This document shows positions 17,564 to 25,915 of a stretch of DNA of 64,000 nt, piece after piece. The stretch is from Neomegalonema sp. (GTDB lineage Bacteria; Pseudomonadota; Alphaproteobacteria; Rhodobacterales; Rhodobacteraceae). Where the stretch lies: positions 31,055-95,054 of the forward strand of contig JALEFY010000008.1 in assembly GCA_022760435.1 (NCBI GenBank), written 5' to 3'. The first letter of the stretch is position 1; every line of letters begins with the position of its first letter. Under the pieces are notes generated by a model. That model saw only the letters and a list, made by a program, of their open reading frames with translations. It did no database searches and was not told the DNA's origin. The translations under genes were made by a program, and so were the position numbers.

Positions 17564-18301
17564 TCAGATCATCGCCATGCCGCCATTTACATGGATGGTC
17601 TGGCCGGTGACATAGGCCGCCTCATTGCTCGCCAAAAACAGCGTCGCTGCCGCGATATCTTCGGGAGTGCCCATGCGCCCGGCCGGGATCTTCTGATTGA
17701 TCACGGCCTTCTGGTCGTCATTGAGCTTGTCGGTCATGGCGGTGGCAATGAAACCCGGCGCAACGCAATTGACCGTGATATTGCGGCTGGCCACTTCATA
17801 GGCGAGCGACTTGGACATGCCGATGATGCCTGCCTTGGTCGCGGCATAATTGCCCTGGCCGGGATTGCCGGTGACGCCCACGATCGAGGTAATGGAGACG
17901 ATCCGGCCCCAGCGCGCCTTCATCATCCCGCGCAAGGACGCACGGCTCAGGCGGAAGGCGGCGGTGAGGTTGATGTCGAGCACGCTTTGCCATTCCTCAT
18001 CGCTCATGCGCATGAAGATATTGTCGCGGGTGACGCCAGCATTGTTGATGAGGATATCAAGGCTGCCCATCGCCTCGGCGGCCTGTTTAGGCAGAGCATC
18101 CACGGCATCGCTGTCAGACAGATTGCAAGGCAGGACATGGGCGCGCTCGCCCAGGCTGTCTGCGAGCTCCTTCAACGGATCCACACGGGTGCCGGAAAGC
18201 GCGACCGTGGCACCGGCTGCGTGCAGGCTCTGCGCGATGGCACCGCCGATGCCCCCCGAGGCGCCGGTCACGAGCGCGTTCTTGCCGTTCAGATCAAACA
18301 T
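17564..18301 (-). CDS. fabG: 3-oxoacyl-[acyl-carrier-protein] reductase
   Basis: NADPH-dependent ketoreductase of fatty acid elongation. A 245-aa short-chain dehydrogenase with N-terminal cofactor loop TGASGGIGGAI, NNAG at about residue 86, catalytic Ser in SITSIVGVTGNPGQGNYAATK and the YxxxK pair at its end. It ends in the family-typical TGQTIHVNGGMAM. It lies 30 bases after fabD in the same direction and is followed by acpP. Confidence 0.97.
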   Translation of the reverse strand: MFDLNGKNALVTGASGGIGGAIAQSLHAAGATVALSGTRVDPLKELADSLGERAHVLPCNLSDSDAVDALPKQAAEAMGSLDILINNAGVTRDNIFMRMSDEEWQSVLDINLTAAFRLSRASLRGMMKARWGRIVSITSIVGVTGNPGQGNYAATKAGIIGMSKSLAYEVASRNITVNCVAPGFIATAMTDKLNDDQKAVINQKIPAGRMGTPEDIAAATLFLASNEAAYVTGQTIHVNGGMAMI

Positions 18302-18331
18302 TCGGACTTCTCCTGATTGTAAAGGGCCGCG

Positions 18332-19264
18332 TCACGCCTGGGCGAGCGCGCGCACATCCTGCGGGGTGTTGATCGCAACAGCGCTCAAGGACTTGTCGAT
18401 CCGCTTGGCCAGACCGGTCAGCACCTTGCCAGCGCCGACCTCGACCAGATCCGAGACGCCTTGCCCGGACATCCACAAAACGCTTTCGCGCCAGCGCACC
18501 GAGCCGGTGACCTGCTCGACCAGCAAAGCCTTGATCTGCTTGGGATCGGTAACGGCCTGCGCGCGGACATTCGCCACGATGGGGCGGCGCGGCGTTTGGA
18601 CCTCGACATCGGCCAGCGCCTCTTGCATGCGCTCGGCAGCGGGCTGCATCAAGGCACAGTGGAAAGGGGCGGAAACCGGCAGCAGCATCGCGCGCTTGGC
18701 GCCCTTTTCCTTGGCCAGCGCCACCGCGCGTTCGATCGCGGCCTTGCTCCCCGAGACGACGACCTGGCCCGGCGCGTTGTCATTGGCCGCGGTGCAGACC
18801 TCGCCATCAGCGGCGGCCGCCGCAACCTCTTGCGCGGTTTCCAGATCAAGCCCCAACAGCGCCGCCATAGCGCCCTGCCCGACCGGAACCGCTTCTTGCA
18901 TCGCCCGGCCGCGAATGCGCAGCAGACGCGCCGTGTCCTCGAGCGCCAGCGCGCCGGTCGCAGCGAGAGCGGAATATTCTCCCAACGAGTGCCCGGCGGC
19001 GAAATCGGCAGCGTCGACGAGGTCATATCCTTCGGCCATCAAGGCGGCTTGCGCGGCAAGCGATACCGCCATCAGCGCCGGCTGGGCGTTCTCGGTCAGG
19101 CGCAAGGTCTCTTCCGGCCCCTCCCAGATCAGCGCGCTGAGCTTTTCGCCCAGCGCCTCATCGACCGCGTCAAAGACCGCTTTTGCCTCGGGATAGGCGT
19201 CGGCGAGATCCTTGCCCATGCCGACGGCCTGGCTCCCTTGCCCCGGAAAAACGATCGCGCGCAT
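18332..19264 (-). CDS. fabD: Malonyl-CoA:ACP transacylase
   Basis: Transfers malonyl from CoA to ACP, supplying the extender unit. It has 310 aa from ATG 19264, which follows GGAGG at 6 bases; the long upstream open frame contains no family sequence. It has FPGQGSQAVGMG at the N-terminus, the nucleophile elbow GHSLGEYSAL near residue 92, and PVSAPFHCALM containing the catalytic His. First gene of fabD-fabG-acpP, divergent from rpsF. Confidence 0.96.
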   Translation of the reverse strand: MRAIVFPGQGSQAVGMGKDLADAYPEAKAVFDAVDEALGEKLSALIWEGPEETLRLTENAQPALMAVSLAAQAALMAEGYDLVDAADFAAGHSLGEYSALAATGALALEDTARLLRIRGRAMQEAVPVGQGAMAALLGLDLETAQEVAAAAADGEVCTAANDNAPGQVVVSGSKAAIERAVALAKEKGAKRAMLLPVSAPFHCALMQPAAERMQEALADVEVQTPRRPIVANVRAQAVTDPKQIKALLVEQVTGSVRWRESVLWMSGQGVSDLVEVGAGKVLTGLAKRIDKSLSAVAINTPQDVRALAQA

Positions 19265-19474
19265 CTGGTCCTCCCACCACGAGATAGATAGTATGAGCAG
19301 GTCTCCTCGCGCCGCAAATTGGGACGCCGGACCCGCTTTTATGACTGACATCAGTGGCGCGGTTTGACCAGAAGCGCCCGCAGAGTCAACGCCCGCCGTT
19401 CTTTTCCCGCCCATACCGGCACCGAAGAAGGCCGCGCCCACCCAAGCATTGTGCCAGAGCAGGAGCATTACGGC

Positions 19475-19503
19475 TTGCACAGGGCTCGGAAAGCCTGCAT
19501 AAG
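19475..19503 (+). promoter_or_regulatory. Candidate promoter of the rpsF operon
   Basis: TTGCAC (19475-19480), 17-base spacer, CATAAG (19498-19503). This is the best sigma-70-like pair in the 340-base divergent gap between fabD and rpsF; it would give a leader of roughly 95 bases. Confidence 0.4.
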
Positions 19504-19509
19504 GCTCGT

Positions 19510-19553
19510 TCCCCAAATTCCAGTAAGGACCGCCTCTCGAGCACCCTTGGGGA
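19510..19553 (+). promoter_or_regulatory. Candidate S6:S18 autoregulatory leader hairpin
   Basis: TCCCCAA (19510-19516) pairs with TTGGGGA (19547-19553), enclosing 30 bases that include CCG at 19530-19532. S6:S18 leaders in other bacteria are hairpins presenting a CCG in a loop or bulge upstream of rpsF. The position, 52-95 bases before rpsF, fits. Assignment is by analogy only. Confidence 0.4.
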
Positions 19554-19604
19554 CAATGAATCTGGGTTGCGGCGAAGCGTGTCATCGCAGAAACGGAAGA
19601 TTAC

Positions 19605-20081
19605 ATGCCTCTATACGAACATGTATTCATCGCGCGGCAGGATCTGTCGCCCGCTCAGGCCGAAAGCCTGACCGAAGAATTCCAGTCGATCATCACGGGC
19701 CAAGGCGGTTCGGTGATCGGCACCGAGTACTGGGGCCTGCGCTCCATGGCTTACAAGATCAACAAGAACCGCAAGGGTCACTACACCTTCATGCGGCTCG
19801 ACGCCCCCGCAGAGGCACTCCATGAGATGGAGCGGCTTCAGCGCCTGCATGAGGACGTCCTTCGCTCCATGTCGATCAAGGTCGATGAGCATGAGGAAGG
19901 CCCCTCGGCGATGGCCAATGCCAAGAACCGCGAGCGTGAAGGCCGCGGACGGGGTGACCGAGGCGATCGTGGCCCGCGCCGCGATGATCGTGGCCCCCGC
20001 GAAGATCGTGGACCGCGCGAGGACCGTGGTCCGCGTGAAGATCGCGCCCCGCGCGAAACGTCCGCTCCGGCCGGCGAATAA
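19605..20081 (+). CDS. rpsF: 30S ribosomal protein S6
   Basis: Small-subunit protein that binds 16S rRNA as a heterodimer with S18. It has 158 aa, longer than the usual 95-135. Residues 1-110 are the S6 fold ([31 protein letters not shown]). The remainder is a low-complexity Arg/Asp/Gly/Pro tail built of DRGPRED-type units encoded by degenerate 18-bp repeats. GGAAG precedes the ATG. First gene of rpsF-rpsR-rplI. Confidence 0.97.
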   Translation: MPLYEHVFIARQDLSPAQAESLTEEFQSIITGQGGSVIGTEYWGLRSMAYKINKNRKGHYTFMRLDAPAEALHEMERLQRLHEDVLRSMSIKVDEHEEGPSAMANAKNREREGRGRGDRGDRGPRRDDRGPREDRGPREDRGPREDRAPRETSAPAGE

Positions 20082-20098
20082 AGAGAGGAGAAGACCAC

Positions 20099-20332
20099 AT
20101 GGCTGCTGCACGCAAACCCTTCTTCCGTCGCCGCAAGAGCTGCCCGTTCTCGGGAGACGACGCGCCGGCGATCGATTACAAAGACGTCAAATTGCTGCAA
20201 CGCTTCATTTCGGAGCGCGGCAAAATTGTTCCCAGCCGCATCACGGCCGTTTCCGCCAAGAAACAGCGGGAACTGGCACGGGCGATCAAGCGGGCGCGTT
20301 TCCTCGCTCTGCTGCCGCATGTTTTGAAGTAG
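20099..20332 (+). CDS. rpsR: 30S ribosomal protein S18
   Basis: A 77-aa partner of S6. It has the family patterns [31 protein letters not shown] and [27 protein letters not shown] Shine-Dalgarno lies about 10 bases upstream. It starts 17 bases after rpsF and is followed 12 bases later by rplI. Confidence 0.98.
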   Translation: MAAARKPFFRRRKSCPFSGDDAPAIDYKDVKLLQRFISERGKIVPSRITAVSAKKQRELARAIKRARFLALLPHVLK

Positions 20333-20344
20333 GAGACCGGCCAG

Positions 20345-20980
20345 ATGCAAATCGTTCTGCTTGAACGGGTCGAGAAGCTCGGCCAGATGGGCGATGTCGT
20401 CACCGTCAAGGATGGCTACGCCCGCAATTTCCTGCTGCCGCAAGGCAAGGCGCTGCGCGCGACCGAAGGCAATCTCAAGCGCTTTGAAGAGCAGCGTGCC
20501 CAGCTTGAGGCGCGCAATCTCGAACAGCGCAAGGAAGCCGAAGCCGTGGGCGAGAAGCTCGAGGGGCAATCCTTCGTGCTGCTGCGCTCCGCATCGGAGG
20601 CAGGCAATCTTTATGGCTCGGTCACCACGCGTGACATTGCCGATGCCGCAACCGAAAACGGCTTCACCATCGGGCGTGAACAGGTGATCCTGGACAAGCC
20701 GGTCAAGGAACTGGGCCTGCACCCGATCCGCATCAAACTGCATGCGGAAGTGGACGCGACGATCAAGATCAATGTCGCGCGTACCGCCGAGGAAGCCGAG
20801 ATCCAGGCGGCTGGCAAGTCGATCGCCGAACTGCGCGCCGAAGAGGAAGCGGCCGAGGACCTCGATGTCGCGGCTCTGTTTGAAGATGTCGGCAAGTTTG
20901 ACGAGGACGACGAAGACGATGCGCGCTCGGATGAGAGCGGCTCGGATTCTGAGACCGCGCAAGGCGATGACGAAGTCTGA
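20345..20980 (+). CDS. rplI: 50S ribosomal protein L9
   Basis: Large-subunit protein with two globular domains joined by a long helix. It has 211 aa against a usual 150-190. The N-terminal domain reads [19 protein letters not shown] and [16 protein letters not shown], and the C-terminal domain starts near [10 protein letters not shown]. The extension after residue 160 is strongly acidic ([14 protein letters not shown]). GGAGA precedes the ATG. Last gene before a strong terminator. Confidence 0.97.
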   Translation: MQIVLLERVEKLGQMGDVVTVKDGYARNFLLPQGKALRATEGNLKRFEEQRAQLEARNLEQRKEAEAVGEKLEGQSFVLLRSASEAGNLYGSVTTRDIADAATENGFTIGREQVILDKPVKELGLHPIRIKLHAEVDATIKINVARTAEEAEIQAAGKSIAELRAEEEAAEDLDVAALFEDVGKFDEDDEDDARSDESGSDSETAQGDDEV

Positions 20981-21041
20981 GACTTCGATGCCTGCCTGAT
21001 GGCTCTGGAGCCACCAGGCGACAGATGAGCTTCGAGAATTT

Positions 21042-21076
21042 GAGAAGCCGCGAGGGGTTCCCTTGCGGCTTTTCTC
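21042..21076 (+). terminator. Rho-independent terminator of rpsF-rpsR-rplI
   Basis: AAGCCGC-g-AGGG-gtt-CCCT-t-GCGGCTT followed by TTCTC; stem at 21045-21071. It lies 60 bases past the rplI stop and separates the ribosomal operon from dnaB. Confidence 0.8.
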
Positions 21077-21203
21077 TTGCGACTCGGCGCAGGTTTATCG
21101 CGCCCTGAAAAGCCGCATAAATGAAGCAGCTGTGGTGACATATATTTGTGATGAATTCTACACCCTGCCCGTGCGCAACAATCCGCGGCGGCCCCGGATC
21201 GCC

Positions 21204-21213
21204 TTGTGGATAA
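21204..21213 (-). promoter_or_regulatory. Consensus DnaA box upstream of dnaB
   Basis: The plus strand reads TTGTGGATAA, a perfect reverse complement of the TTATCCACAA DnaA box. It lies about 100 bases before the dnaB start. A weaker relative, TTTTCCCCACAG, occurs near 21277. A single perfect 10-mer can occur by chance, but the position before the replicative helicase gene is suggestive. Confidence 0.5.
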
Positions 21214-21315
21214 TTTGCGATTTTCGGTGGGCAAAAAAAAATGCCCCTAGCCATGGCTCGCACCCCCCATGTTAACTTTTCCCCACAGAATCATAAGGTG
21301 GAGAGACGAGCAGAA

Positions 21316-22818
21316 ATGGCAGACGGAGGCTTGGAATTGCCGCCGGCGGGCGACGTGTCCGCTCAACTGAAAAACGAGCTGCTGGGAAAAACACTCCCCC
21401 ATAATATTGAGGCAGAACAGGCACTTCTGGGGGCGATCCTGATCAATAACGAGGTTGCTGACAGGGTCGCCTTCCTGACATCAGAGCATTTCTTTGACCC
21501 GGTCCACGGCCGGATCTTTGAACTGCTGCGGCGTCGGATCGGCAAGGGTATCCTCGCCACGCCGACGACGCTCAAAACGTTGCTCGAAGACGATACCGGC
21601 CTGCAGGAACTGGGCGGTGTCGACTATCTTGGGCGTATGGCCAAGAAGGCGATCACGATCTTCAATGCCAAGGACTATGCTCAAACAATCTACGATTTGG
21701 CGATGCGCCGAAAGCTCGCAGAAGTGGGCGAGACGATCACTCTGAACGCGCTCAACGGCGCCAATGAAGAGACGCCGAACGAGCAAATCACCGATGCCGA
21801 GGCCCGGCTCTACAAGCTGGCCGAGGCAGGCAATGCCGAGGGCGGGTTCGTCTCGTTCAAGAAAGCACTGGTCGAAGCGGTGGAAACCGCCAATGCCGCC
21901 TATCAACGCGATGGCGGACTGGCGGGCCTTTCCACCGGGCTCACCGATATGGATCTGAAGATGGGCGGCCTGCACCCATCGGATCTGCTGATCCTCGCCG
22001 GGCGTCCCTCGATGGGCAAGACGGCACTGGTGACCAACCTCGCCTTCAACGTCGCCAAGGCCTATCAGCGCGGCATTCGCAGCGATGGCACGGAAGGGGC
22101 GATCAATGGCGGGGTGGTCGGGTTCTTCAGCCTCGAGATGTCAGCCGAACAGCTCGCCACCAGGATCCTGTCCGAGCAGGCGCAAGTTGCCTCGGAAAAG
22201 ATCCGCAAGGGCGATATGGATGAGGACGAGTTCCGCCGCTTCGTCGAAAGCGCGCAGGCACTCGAGAACGCGCCGCTGTTCATCGACGACACCCCGGCGC
22301 TGCATATCTCGACCCTCACCGCACGGGCGCGGCGGCTCAAGCGCCAGCACGGGCTTGATCTGCTGATCGTCGACTATTTGCAACTGTGCCGCGGCTCTGC
22401 GGAGAACCGGGTGCAGGAGATCTCCGAGATCACCCAAGGGATGAAGGCGATCGCCAAGGAGCTCAACATTCCGGTGATCGCGCTCTCCCAGCTCTCGCGT
22501 CAGGTGGAGAACCGCGACGACAAGCGCCCGCAGCTCTCGGATCTGCGCGAATCAGGCTCGATCGAACAGGATGCCGATGTGGTGATGTTCGTTTATCGCG
22601 AAGAATACTATGTCGGGCGGATGGAGCCGACCGAGGGCACGGCCGAACATGCCGAATGGCAGCAAAAAATGGAGCAGGTTCACAACCTCGCGGAGGTGAT
22701 CCTGGGCAAGCAGCGTCACGGGCCTATTGGCTCGATCAAGCTGATGTTCGATAGTCGCTATACGCGGTTCTCGGATTTGGCCCGCGATCATCATGCGCGA
22801 GGGGGCTATGACGAATAG
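21316..22818 (+). CDS. dnaB: Replicative DNA helicase DnaB
   Basis: Hexameric 5'-3' helicase at the replication fork. It has 500 aa from ATG 21316; an in-frame ATG at 21241 adds 25 residues not typical of the family. The N-terminal domain starts LPHNIEAEQALLGAIL. The RecA-like motor has Walker A GRPSMGKTALVT near 229, Walker B LLIVDYLQLCRG, and a DnaB motif ALSQLSRQVENRDDKRP followed by DLRESGSIEQDADVV. No intein is present. Its 3' end overlaps alr by 11 bases. Confidence 0.97.
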   Translation: MADGGLELPPAGDVSAQLKNELLGKTLPHNIEAEQALLGAILINNEVADRVAFLTSEHFFDPVHGRIFELLRRRIGKGILATPTTLKTLLEDDTGLQELGGVDYLGRMAKKAITIFNAKDYAQTIYDLAMRRKLAEVGETITLNALNGANEETPNEQITDAEARLYKLAEAGNAEGGFVSFKKALVEAVETANAAYQRDGGLAGLSTGLTDMDLKMGGLHPSDLLILAGRPSMGKTALVTNLAFNVAKAYQRGIRSDGTEGAINGGVVGFFSLEMSAEQLATRILSEQAQVASEKIRKGDMDEDEFRRFVESAQALENAPLFIDDTPALHISTLTARARRLKRQHGLDLLIVDYLQLCRGSAENRVQEISEITQGMKAIAKELNIPVIALSQLSRQVENRDDKRPQLSDLRESGSIEQDADVVMFVYREEYYVGRMEPTEGTAEHAEWQQKMEQVHNLAEVILGKQRHGPIGSIKLMFDSRYTRFSDLARDHHARGGYDE

Positions 22819-23905
22819 GCTACTGGCCGAACTTGACGGGCCCTTGCAAGAGGCCACGCTTTGGATCGATCTGGCGGCGATGGCCGAGAACTGGCGGCGG
22901 CTTGATGCCATGACCCCGGCGCAGGTCGCGACCGGGGCGGCGGTGAAGGCAAATGCCTATGGCACCGGCACCTCCATGGCGATGCCCGCGATCTGGGAAG
23001 CGGGTTGCGAGATCTTCTTTGTCGCCACCGCTCAGGAAGCGCTGCATGCGCGCCATGTCATGGGCCCCGATCCGGCGATCTATGTGCTCAACGGCCCGCG
23101 CTCGGGTCTGGCGCAGATCCGGCTTGCCGAGGCGCAGCCGGTAATCAGCTGCGCTGCCGATCTCGCCTTGATGCGGGCCGCGGGCGATACCGGCCCCTGC
23201 GCGCTGCAATTCGAGACCGGAATGAACCGGCTCGGGCTCACCGAGGCCGAGACGCAGGCGCTGCTGGCCGCGCCCGAAGGGCTCTCGCCAACCCTGCTGA
23301 TGAGCCATCTGGCCAGCGCCGATGAGCCAAGCAGCAAGCAGCCCGAGGCGCAGGCGGCGCTCTTCGCCGCGCTTGCGCCGCGCCTCAAAGCGGCCTTTCC
23401 CGGCGCGAGGCTCAGTCTCTCGGCCACGGGCGGCATCCTGCGTTCGCGCGGGTTCGATTACGATCTGACCCGCCCCGGCATCGGCCTTTATGGCGGGCTG
23501 CCCTTCGAGGGCGCCTTGCCGGTCGTGCATCTCGCGGTGCCGATCTTGCGGGTCTGGGAGCTCGCGCCGGGCGAGGTCTCGGGCTATGGCGCGACCTGGC
23601 GTGCGCAGCGGCCGTCACTGTTGGCCACCATCGCCGCCGGTTACGCCGATGGCCTGCCGCGCAATCTGTCGAACAAGGGCCGGGCGCGGGTAAACGGGCA
23701 AATCGTGCCGATCGCGGGCCGGGTGTCGATGGATCTGATCACCCTCGATGTCACCGACCTCCCCTCCCCGCCCAAACCCGGTGACGCCGCCTGGCTGCTG
23801 GATGAGGAGCTGACGGTTGATCGAATGGCCGCAGAGGCAGGCACAATCGGCTATGAGATCCTGACAAGCCTTGGCGAGCGCTATGCAAGGCTCTACAGGG
23901 GGTAG
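22808..23905 (+). CDS. alr: Alanine racemase
   Basis: PLP enzyme interconverting L- and D-alanine for peptidoglycan. It has 365 aa from ATG 22808, which follows a GAGGGGG stretch and overlaps dnaB; ATG 22793 is an alternative. PLP-binding Lys47 lies in AAVKANAYGTG, the catalytic Tyr near 260 in VSGYGATWRA, and the C-terminal domain has AGRVSMDLITLDVTD. The dnaB-alr order is frequent in alphaproteobacteria. Confidence 0.95.
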   Translation: MTNRLLAELDGPLQEATLWIDLAAMAENWRRLDAMTPAQVATGAAVKANAYGTGTSMAMPAIWEAGCEIFFVATAQEALHARHVMGPDPAIYVLNGPRSGLAQIRLAEAQPVISCAADLALMRAAGDTGPCALQFETGMNRLGLTEAETQALLAAPEGLSPTLLMSHLASADEPSSKQPEAQAALFAALAPRLKAAFPGARLSLSATGGILRSRGFDYDLTRPGIGLYGGLPFEGALPVVHLAVPILRVWELAPGEVSGYGATWRAQRPSLLATIAAGYADGLPRNLSNKGRARVNGQIVPIAGRVSMDLITLDVTDLPSPPKPGDAAWLLDEELTVDRMAAEAGTIGYEILTSLGERYARLYRG

Positions 23906-23924
23906 AAACGCTCTCGGTTGAGGA

Positions 23925-24719
23925 ATGATTGTGCTGTCTTTGCTGACACGGCCCTTCGCTTGGATCGGCGCGCTGGTTCTCGGCGTGCTTCGCGAGATCG
24001 GCGCGGTGGTGATCTTTGCCGCCAATGGCACCGCCCATGCCTTTCGCCCGCCCTTCTTTCTTGGTGAGCTGGCGCGGCAGATGGTGCGCATTGGCTATAA
24101 CTCACTGCCGGTGGTCGGGCTAACGGCGCTGTTCACCGGCGCGGTGCTCGCCTTGCAGATCTATCTGGGCGGCTCGCGCTTCAATGCCGGTGCGGTGGTG
24201 CCGCAGATCGTCGCCATCGGCATCACCCGCGAGCTCGGCCCGGTGCTGGCCGGGCTGATGGTCGCCGGGCGCGTCTCCGCCGCCATCGCCGCCGAGATCG
24301 CCACCATGCGCGTGACCGAGCAGATCGATGCGCTGGTCACTCTCTCGACCAACCCGTTCAAATATCTCATCGCCCCGCGCCTGGTCGCCGCGACCCTCAC
24401 CATGCCGATCCTCGTCGCCGCTGCCGACAGTATCGGGATCATGGGCGGGTATCTCGTCGGCACCGAGCGGCTCGACTTCAACGCCGCCACCTATATCCGC
24501 AACACGGTCGAGTTCCTGACCCAGGGCGATGTCGCCTCGGGCCTGTGGAAGGCGGCGGTGTTCGGCTTCATCATCGCGCTGATGGGCTGCTATCACGGCT
24601 ATCACTCGGGCCGCGGCGCGCAAGGCGTGGGCCGGGCGACGACGCAGGCGGTGGTCTCGGCCAGTGTGCTGATCCTCGCCGCCAACTACATTCTCACCGA
24701 GCTGTTCTTCTCGGCATAA
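23925..24719 (+). CDS. mlaE: MlaE-type ABC transporter permease
   Basis: Inner-membrane permease of the Mla/MCE phospholipid transport family, 264 aa with five to six helices. It has the conserved core VVGLTALFTGAVLALQIYLG, then ELGPVLAGLMVAGRVSAAIAAE and the TEQIDAL motif. It is followed 13 bases later by its ATPase gene. No MlaD (MCE-domain) gene lies in the window. GAGGA sits too close to ATG 23925 and at a better distance from GTG 23931, so the start may be two codons later. Confidence 0.9.
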   Translation: MIVLSLLTRPFAWIGALVLGVLREIGAVVIFAANGTAHAFRPPFFLGELARQMVRIGYNSLPVVGLTALFTGAVLALQIYLGGSRFNAGAVVPQIVAIGITRELGPVLAGLMVAGRVSAAIAAEIATMRVTEQIDALVTLSTNPFKYLIAPRLVAATLTMPILVAAADSIGIMGGYLVGTERLDFNAATYIRNTVEFLTQGDVASGLWKAAVFGFIIALMGCYHGYHSGRGAQGVGRATTQAVVSASVLILAANYILTELFFSA

Positions 24720-24732
24720 GGGGCGCGTAGCC

Positions 24733-25491
24733 ATGACCCATCCCATGATCGAGATGAAAGGCGTCGCCAAGAGCTTTGGCAGCAAGCATGTGCTGCGCGG
24801 CGTCGATCTGTCGGTCGAGCGCGGGCAGAGCCTCGTGATCATCGGCGGCTCGGGCACCGGCAAGAGCGTGACCCTCAAATGCGTGCTCGGGTTGATCGAG
24901 CCCGATGCGGGCGAGATCTGGGTGGATGGCGCGCGGGTCGATGGCAAGCCGCGCGGCGATGCGCTGCTCTCGCGCTTTGGCATGCTGTTTCAGGGCGGCG
25001 CGCTGTTCGACAGCCTCACCGTCTGGGAGAATGTCGCCTTTCGCCTGCGCCAGGACCGCAGCAAATCGAACGCGGAATGCCGCGATATCGCGATCGAGAA
25101 GCTGCGCCGGGTTGGCCTGAAGGAAAACGTTGCCGACCTCTTCCCGGCCGAGCTGTCTGGCGGGATGCAAAAGCGCGTCGGCCTCGCCCGCGCCATTGCC
25201 GCCGATCCCGAGATCATCTTCTTTGACGAGCCGACGACCGGGCTCGACCCGATCATGGCCGGGGTGATCAATGAGCTGATCCGCGAAGTGGTGGTGGAGA
25301 TGGGCGCAACCGCGATGACCATCACCCATGACATGAGCTCAGTGCGCGCGATCGCCGACCGGGTCGCCATGCTGCATGAGGGCGCGATCCAGTGGGAGGG
25401 TCAGGCGAATTTCCTCGACGTGAGCGGCAATCCTTATGTCGATCAGTTCATACGCGGCTCGGCGGAAGGCCCGATCGAGGCGGTGCGCTGA
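24733..25491 (+). CDS. mlaF: MlaF-type ABC transporter ATP-binding protein
   Basis: Cytoplasmic ATPase, 252 aa, powering the MlaE permease. Walker A is GGSGTGKSVTLK, the signature LSGGMQKRVGLARAI and Walker B IIFFDEPTTGLDP, followed by the switch His in TITHDMSS. AAGGGG precedes the ATG. The stop codon shares one base with the ATG of the next small membrane-protein gene (TGATG). Confidence 0.93.
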   Translation: MTHPMIEMKGVAKSFGSKHVLRGVDLSVERGQSLVIIGGSGTGKSVTLKCVLGLIEPDAGEIWVDGARVDGKPRGDALLSRFGMLFQGGALFDSLTVWENVAFRLRQDRSKSNAECRDIAIEKLRRVGLKENVADLFPAELSGGMQKRVGLARAIAADPEIIFFDEPTTGLDPIMAGVINELIREVVVEMGATAMTITHDMSSVRAIADRVAMLHEGAIQWEGQANFLDVSGNPYVDQFIRGSAEGPIEAVR

Positions 25492-25835
25492 TGGGCTCGC
25501 TGATCGATCTGCTGGTCGGTATTTTCCTCGGCTTCACAGTGTTTTTCGGTGCCTTGTTCAGTTTCGCACAAGTGATCGCCGAGAAAGGCGCGCTGCGCAT
25601 TGCCTATATCATCATCCTTGTGCTGATCCTCGTGGTGATGCTCAGCTTGCAAGCGATCTATGATGATTGGGGCGTGGATGGGCCAGCAGTGCTTGCGGCT
25701 CGGGTTGCAGGCGGTTTGCTGGTGCTGCCCGCCACTTATGCCATTCGATATGATGAGCGCTGGCGCCGCGTCTGGCCTCTGGCGCTCGCGGTTTTCGGCG
25801 CCATTGTCGCCAGCGGCGCGCCTTTCGCTGCCTGA
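25491..25835 (+). CDS. Small integral membrane protein, coupled to mlaF
   Basis: A 114-aa protein that is almost entirely hydrophobic, with four predicted helices (LLVGIFLGFTVFFGALFSF, IAYIIILVLILVVMLSLQA and two more). The family is not recognised. The one-base stop/start overlap with mlaF implies translational coupling, so a link with the Mla-type transporter is possible but unproven. Converges on parE. Confidence 0.7.
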   Translation: MGSLIDLLVGIFLGFTVFFGALFSFAQVIAEKGALRIAYIIILVLILVVMLSLQAIYDDWGVDGPAVLAARVAGGLLVLPATYAIRYDERWRRVWPLALAVFGAIVASGAPFAA

Positions 25836-25915
25836 ACAAGGCTTTGTTGGCCCCATAGGCGGGCTTGATGCCGCCTGCGGGGCCCTCTCATTGCACAGCA
25901 GCGCGGACGTCCCGA

